Of a stretch of 27,327 nt of DNA, positions 26,189 through 27,327 are shown piece by piece. Position numbers and translations under genes: made by a program. A model generated the notes under the pieces. That model made no database searches, was not told where the DNA came from, and saw nothing but the letters and a program-made list of their open reading frames with translations. Source of the stretch: Candidatus Hodarchaeota archaeon (GTDB lineage Archaea > Asgardarchaeota > Heimdallarchaeia > Hodarchaeales > Hodarchaeaceae); assembly GCA_016840305.1 (NCBI GenBank), contig JAEOSP010000352.1, positions 1 through 27,327 on the forward strand. The letters run 5' to 3'. Every line of letters begins with the position of its first letter. The first letter of the stretch is position 1.

Positions 26189-27327
26189 ATGACTCCCCCT
26201 TATTATGATAATTTAGCGAAATGGACAGAATTCATCCCTGAAAGTGAAATTCGAAAACTCCTCCTTTATAACGTAAAATATTATTTTGGAGGAGGAAAAC
26301 CTGGAAGTCTACCTATTGATGCTTTCAAGAAAATCCTTTATGAAATTGCAGACGATTTAGATATTAACGGAATTGACTTGCTAAATTATGGCCCAACAAA
26401 TGGATCAGCGTCTCTACGAGAAGTTCTAAGTTCAAGAATGCAAAAAAATGATGGAATTACTATTCCTAATGGCAAAGATGATATTGTTATTACCACAGGC
26501 TCCCAACAAATGTTGTATGCTCTATTAGACTCTATTCTTAGACCTGAAGATATTATAATTATGGCTCGTCCTGCTTATCTTGGATTTGTAGTCCCTGTTA
26601 CAAAACTTGGTGGTACAGTTGTCACTGTTCCATCCGATATGGATGGCTTAATCCCTGAAAATGTTGAAAAAGCAATTCAAATCTGTAAGCGAGAATTAAA
26701 AAAGACACCAAAAGCAGTTTACGTTGTACCTGACTCTGATAATCCAAAAGGGACAACTTTACCAGAAAAAAGACGAAAAGAATTGTACAATATTGTCGTA
26801 CAAAATGAAATGCTCTTGATTGAAGATTCAGCTTATAGAGAGATACAATTTACGAAAATCCCCCCACCTATTAAGAAGTATGATACAGAAAATAAATGGG
26901 TTGCTCATTTAAGAACGAGTAGTAAGGAGGCAGCTGTCCTTAGACTTGGTTACTCTATTCTTCCAGAGAGAGTTATGACGCCGGTAATAAAAGATAAGGG
27001 TTATCTTGATCTTTGTACATCTACATTCACTCAGAAAATTCTTGAAATCTACTATACAGAATATATTGATAAGGTTCTTCCTGCTAACTTGAAAATTTAT
27101 AAAGAACGACGAGACATCATGGAGAAAACCATTGAAAACCATTTTCCTTCTAATGGTTTGCGATCAAAACCTACTGGCGGTTTTTTCTTCTGGTATATGA
27201 TGGAGAATGAAGCTTTTGACAGTGGAAAATTCATGCAGGAGAAAGCTATTCCAAAAGAAGTTGTTTTTGTTCCAGGGAAAGCATTCTACCCCATTAAAGG
27301 GTATTCAATCAATGATGGTGATTCTCA
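26189..27327 (+). CDS. PLP-dependent aminotransferase, class I/II (partial, runs off right edge)
   Basis: I translated this frame from ATG 26189: it is open for 379 codons to the window edge. It is a fold-type I PLP enzyme of the aminotransferase class I/II group. Features seen: NYGPTNGSASLREVLSSRM near the N-terminus (the substrate-loop region), ITTGSQQMLYALLD (cofactor phosphate region), VVPDSDNPKGTTLP (the usual 'P.fqNPtG' element, here NPKG), LLIEDSAYREI with the Asp that pairs with the PLP ring nitrogen, and TSSKEAAVLRLGY with the Schiff-base Lys246. The pattern resembles the 2-aminoadipate/kynurenine-type (LysN/KAT II-like) aminotransferases. The substrate cannot be assigned. Compared with a usual 390-430 residues, only the last few dozen are missing. 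Confidence 0.92.
   Translation, partial: MTPPYYDNLAKWTEFIPESEIRKLLLYNVKYYFGGGKPGSLPIDAFKKILYEIADDLDINGIDLLNYGPTNGSASLREVLSSRMQKNDGITIPNGKDDIVITTGSQQMLYALLDSILRPEDIIIMARPAYLGFVVPVTKLGGTVVTVPSDMDGLIPENVEKAIQICKRELKKTPKAVYVVPDSDNPKGTTLPEKRRKELYNIVVQNEMLLIEDSAYREIQFTKIPPPIKKYDTENKWVAHLRTSSKEAAVLRLGYSILPERVMTPVIKDKGYLDLCTSTFTQKILEIYYTEYIDKVLPANLKIYKERRDIMEKTIENHFPSNGLRSKPTGGFFFWYMMENEAFDSGKFMQEKAIPKEVVFVPGKAFYPIKGYSINDGDS

Noticed and set aside
26909..27142. 77-codon minus frame
   Set aside because: Antisense to the aminotransferase, whose motifs (including the PLP lysine) are clear on the plus strand.
1..27327. TnpA (Y1 transposase) beside either TnpB
   Set aside because: No HUH/Y1 motif protein is encoded near either copy, so both are IS1341-like solo TnpB loci.
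1..27327. CRISPR array, tRNA or rRNA genes
   Set aside because: No regularly spaced repeats and no cloverleaf or rRNA-like sequence was noticed in the intergenic gaps.

Overview
The window is an AT-rich archaeal chromosome segment. A TFB-type transcription factor (3539-4540, minus) and sn-glycerol-1-phosphate dehydrogenase (20047-21132, minus) place it in Archaea. A Roadblock/LC7-like protein, long coiled-coil proteins, zinc-ribbon/coiled-coil proteins and a large secreted protein with an alpha/alpha-barrel-like region would fit an Asgard lineage, but that finer placement is inference from gene content only.

Layout. Positions 1-1192 (minus) hold a TnpB-family RNA-guided nuclease gene that runs off the left edge. 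Next come a PIN-like gene (1238-1846, minus), a degenerate repeat that also occurs beside the second TnpB, a zinc-ribbon/CPBP membrane protease (2243-3475, plus), TFB, a gap with a nested inverted repeat, lipoyl synthase (4879-5775, minus) and a large membrane M48 metalloprotease (5942-8332, plus). A Roadblock-like/coiled-coil gene pair (8352-10003, minus) and the secreted 1060-residue protein (10212-13394, plus) follow. Three minus-strand genes come next: a small alpha/beta protein and two tandem zinc-ribbon/coiled-coil paralogues (13378-14806). A Ski2-like helicase appears split by a frameshift at a nine-A run (14966-17582, plus).

From 24200 down to 17586 there is a colinear minus-strand cluster: argS, a flippase-like membrane protein, G1P dehydrogenase, RNase HII, phosphohexomutase and a 58-residue two-helix membrane protein. 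It joins archaeal lipid backbone synthesis and sugar-phosphate metabolism with housekeeping RNA functions. A second TnpB copy (24296-25495, minus) sits just upstream of argS. After about 560 bp with no convincing gene, a PLP-dependent aminotransferase (26189 to the edge, plus) begins.

The most interesting signal is the TnpB pair. Copy 1 is an uninterrupted frame but has lost the RuvC-III catalytic aspartate (Asp to Gly at residue 364). Copy 2 keeps that aspartate but carries one in-frame amber codon (Trp to stop) and a 21-bp in-frame deletion. Their 3' ends are identical over 52 bases, including a perfect 7-bp hairpin, while the coding regions have diverged. This suggests selection on the RNA-coding end (omegaRNA) or gene conversion. 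No TnpA transposase is visible. The dead-nuclease copy recalls TnpB-derived RNA-guided repressors, but simple decay is also possible.
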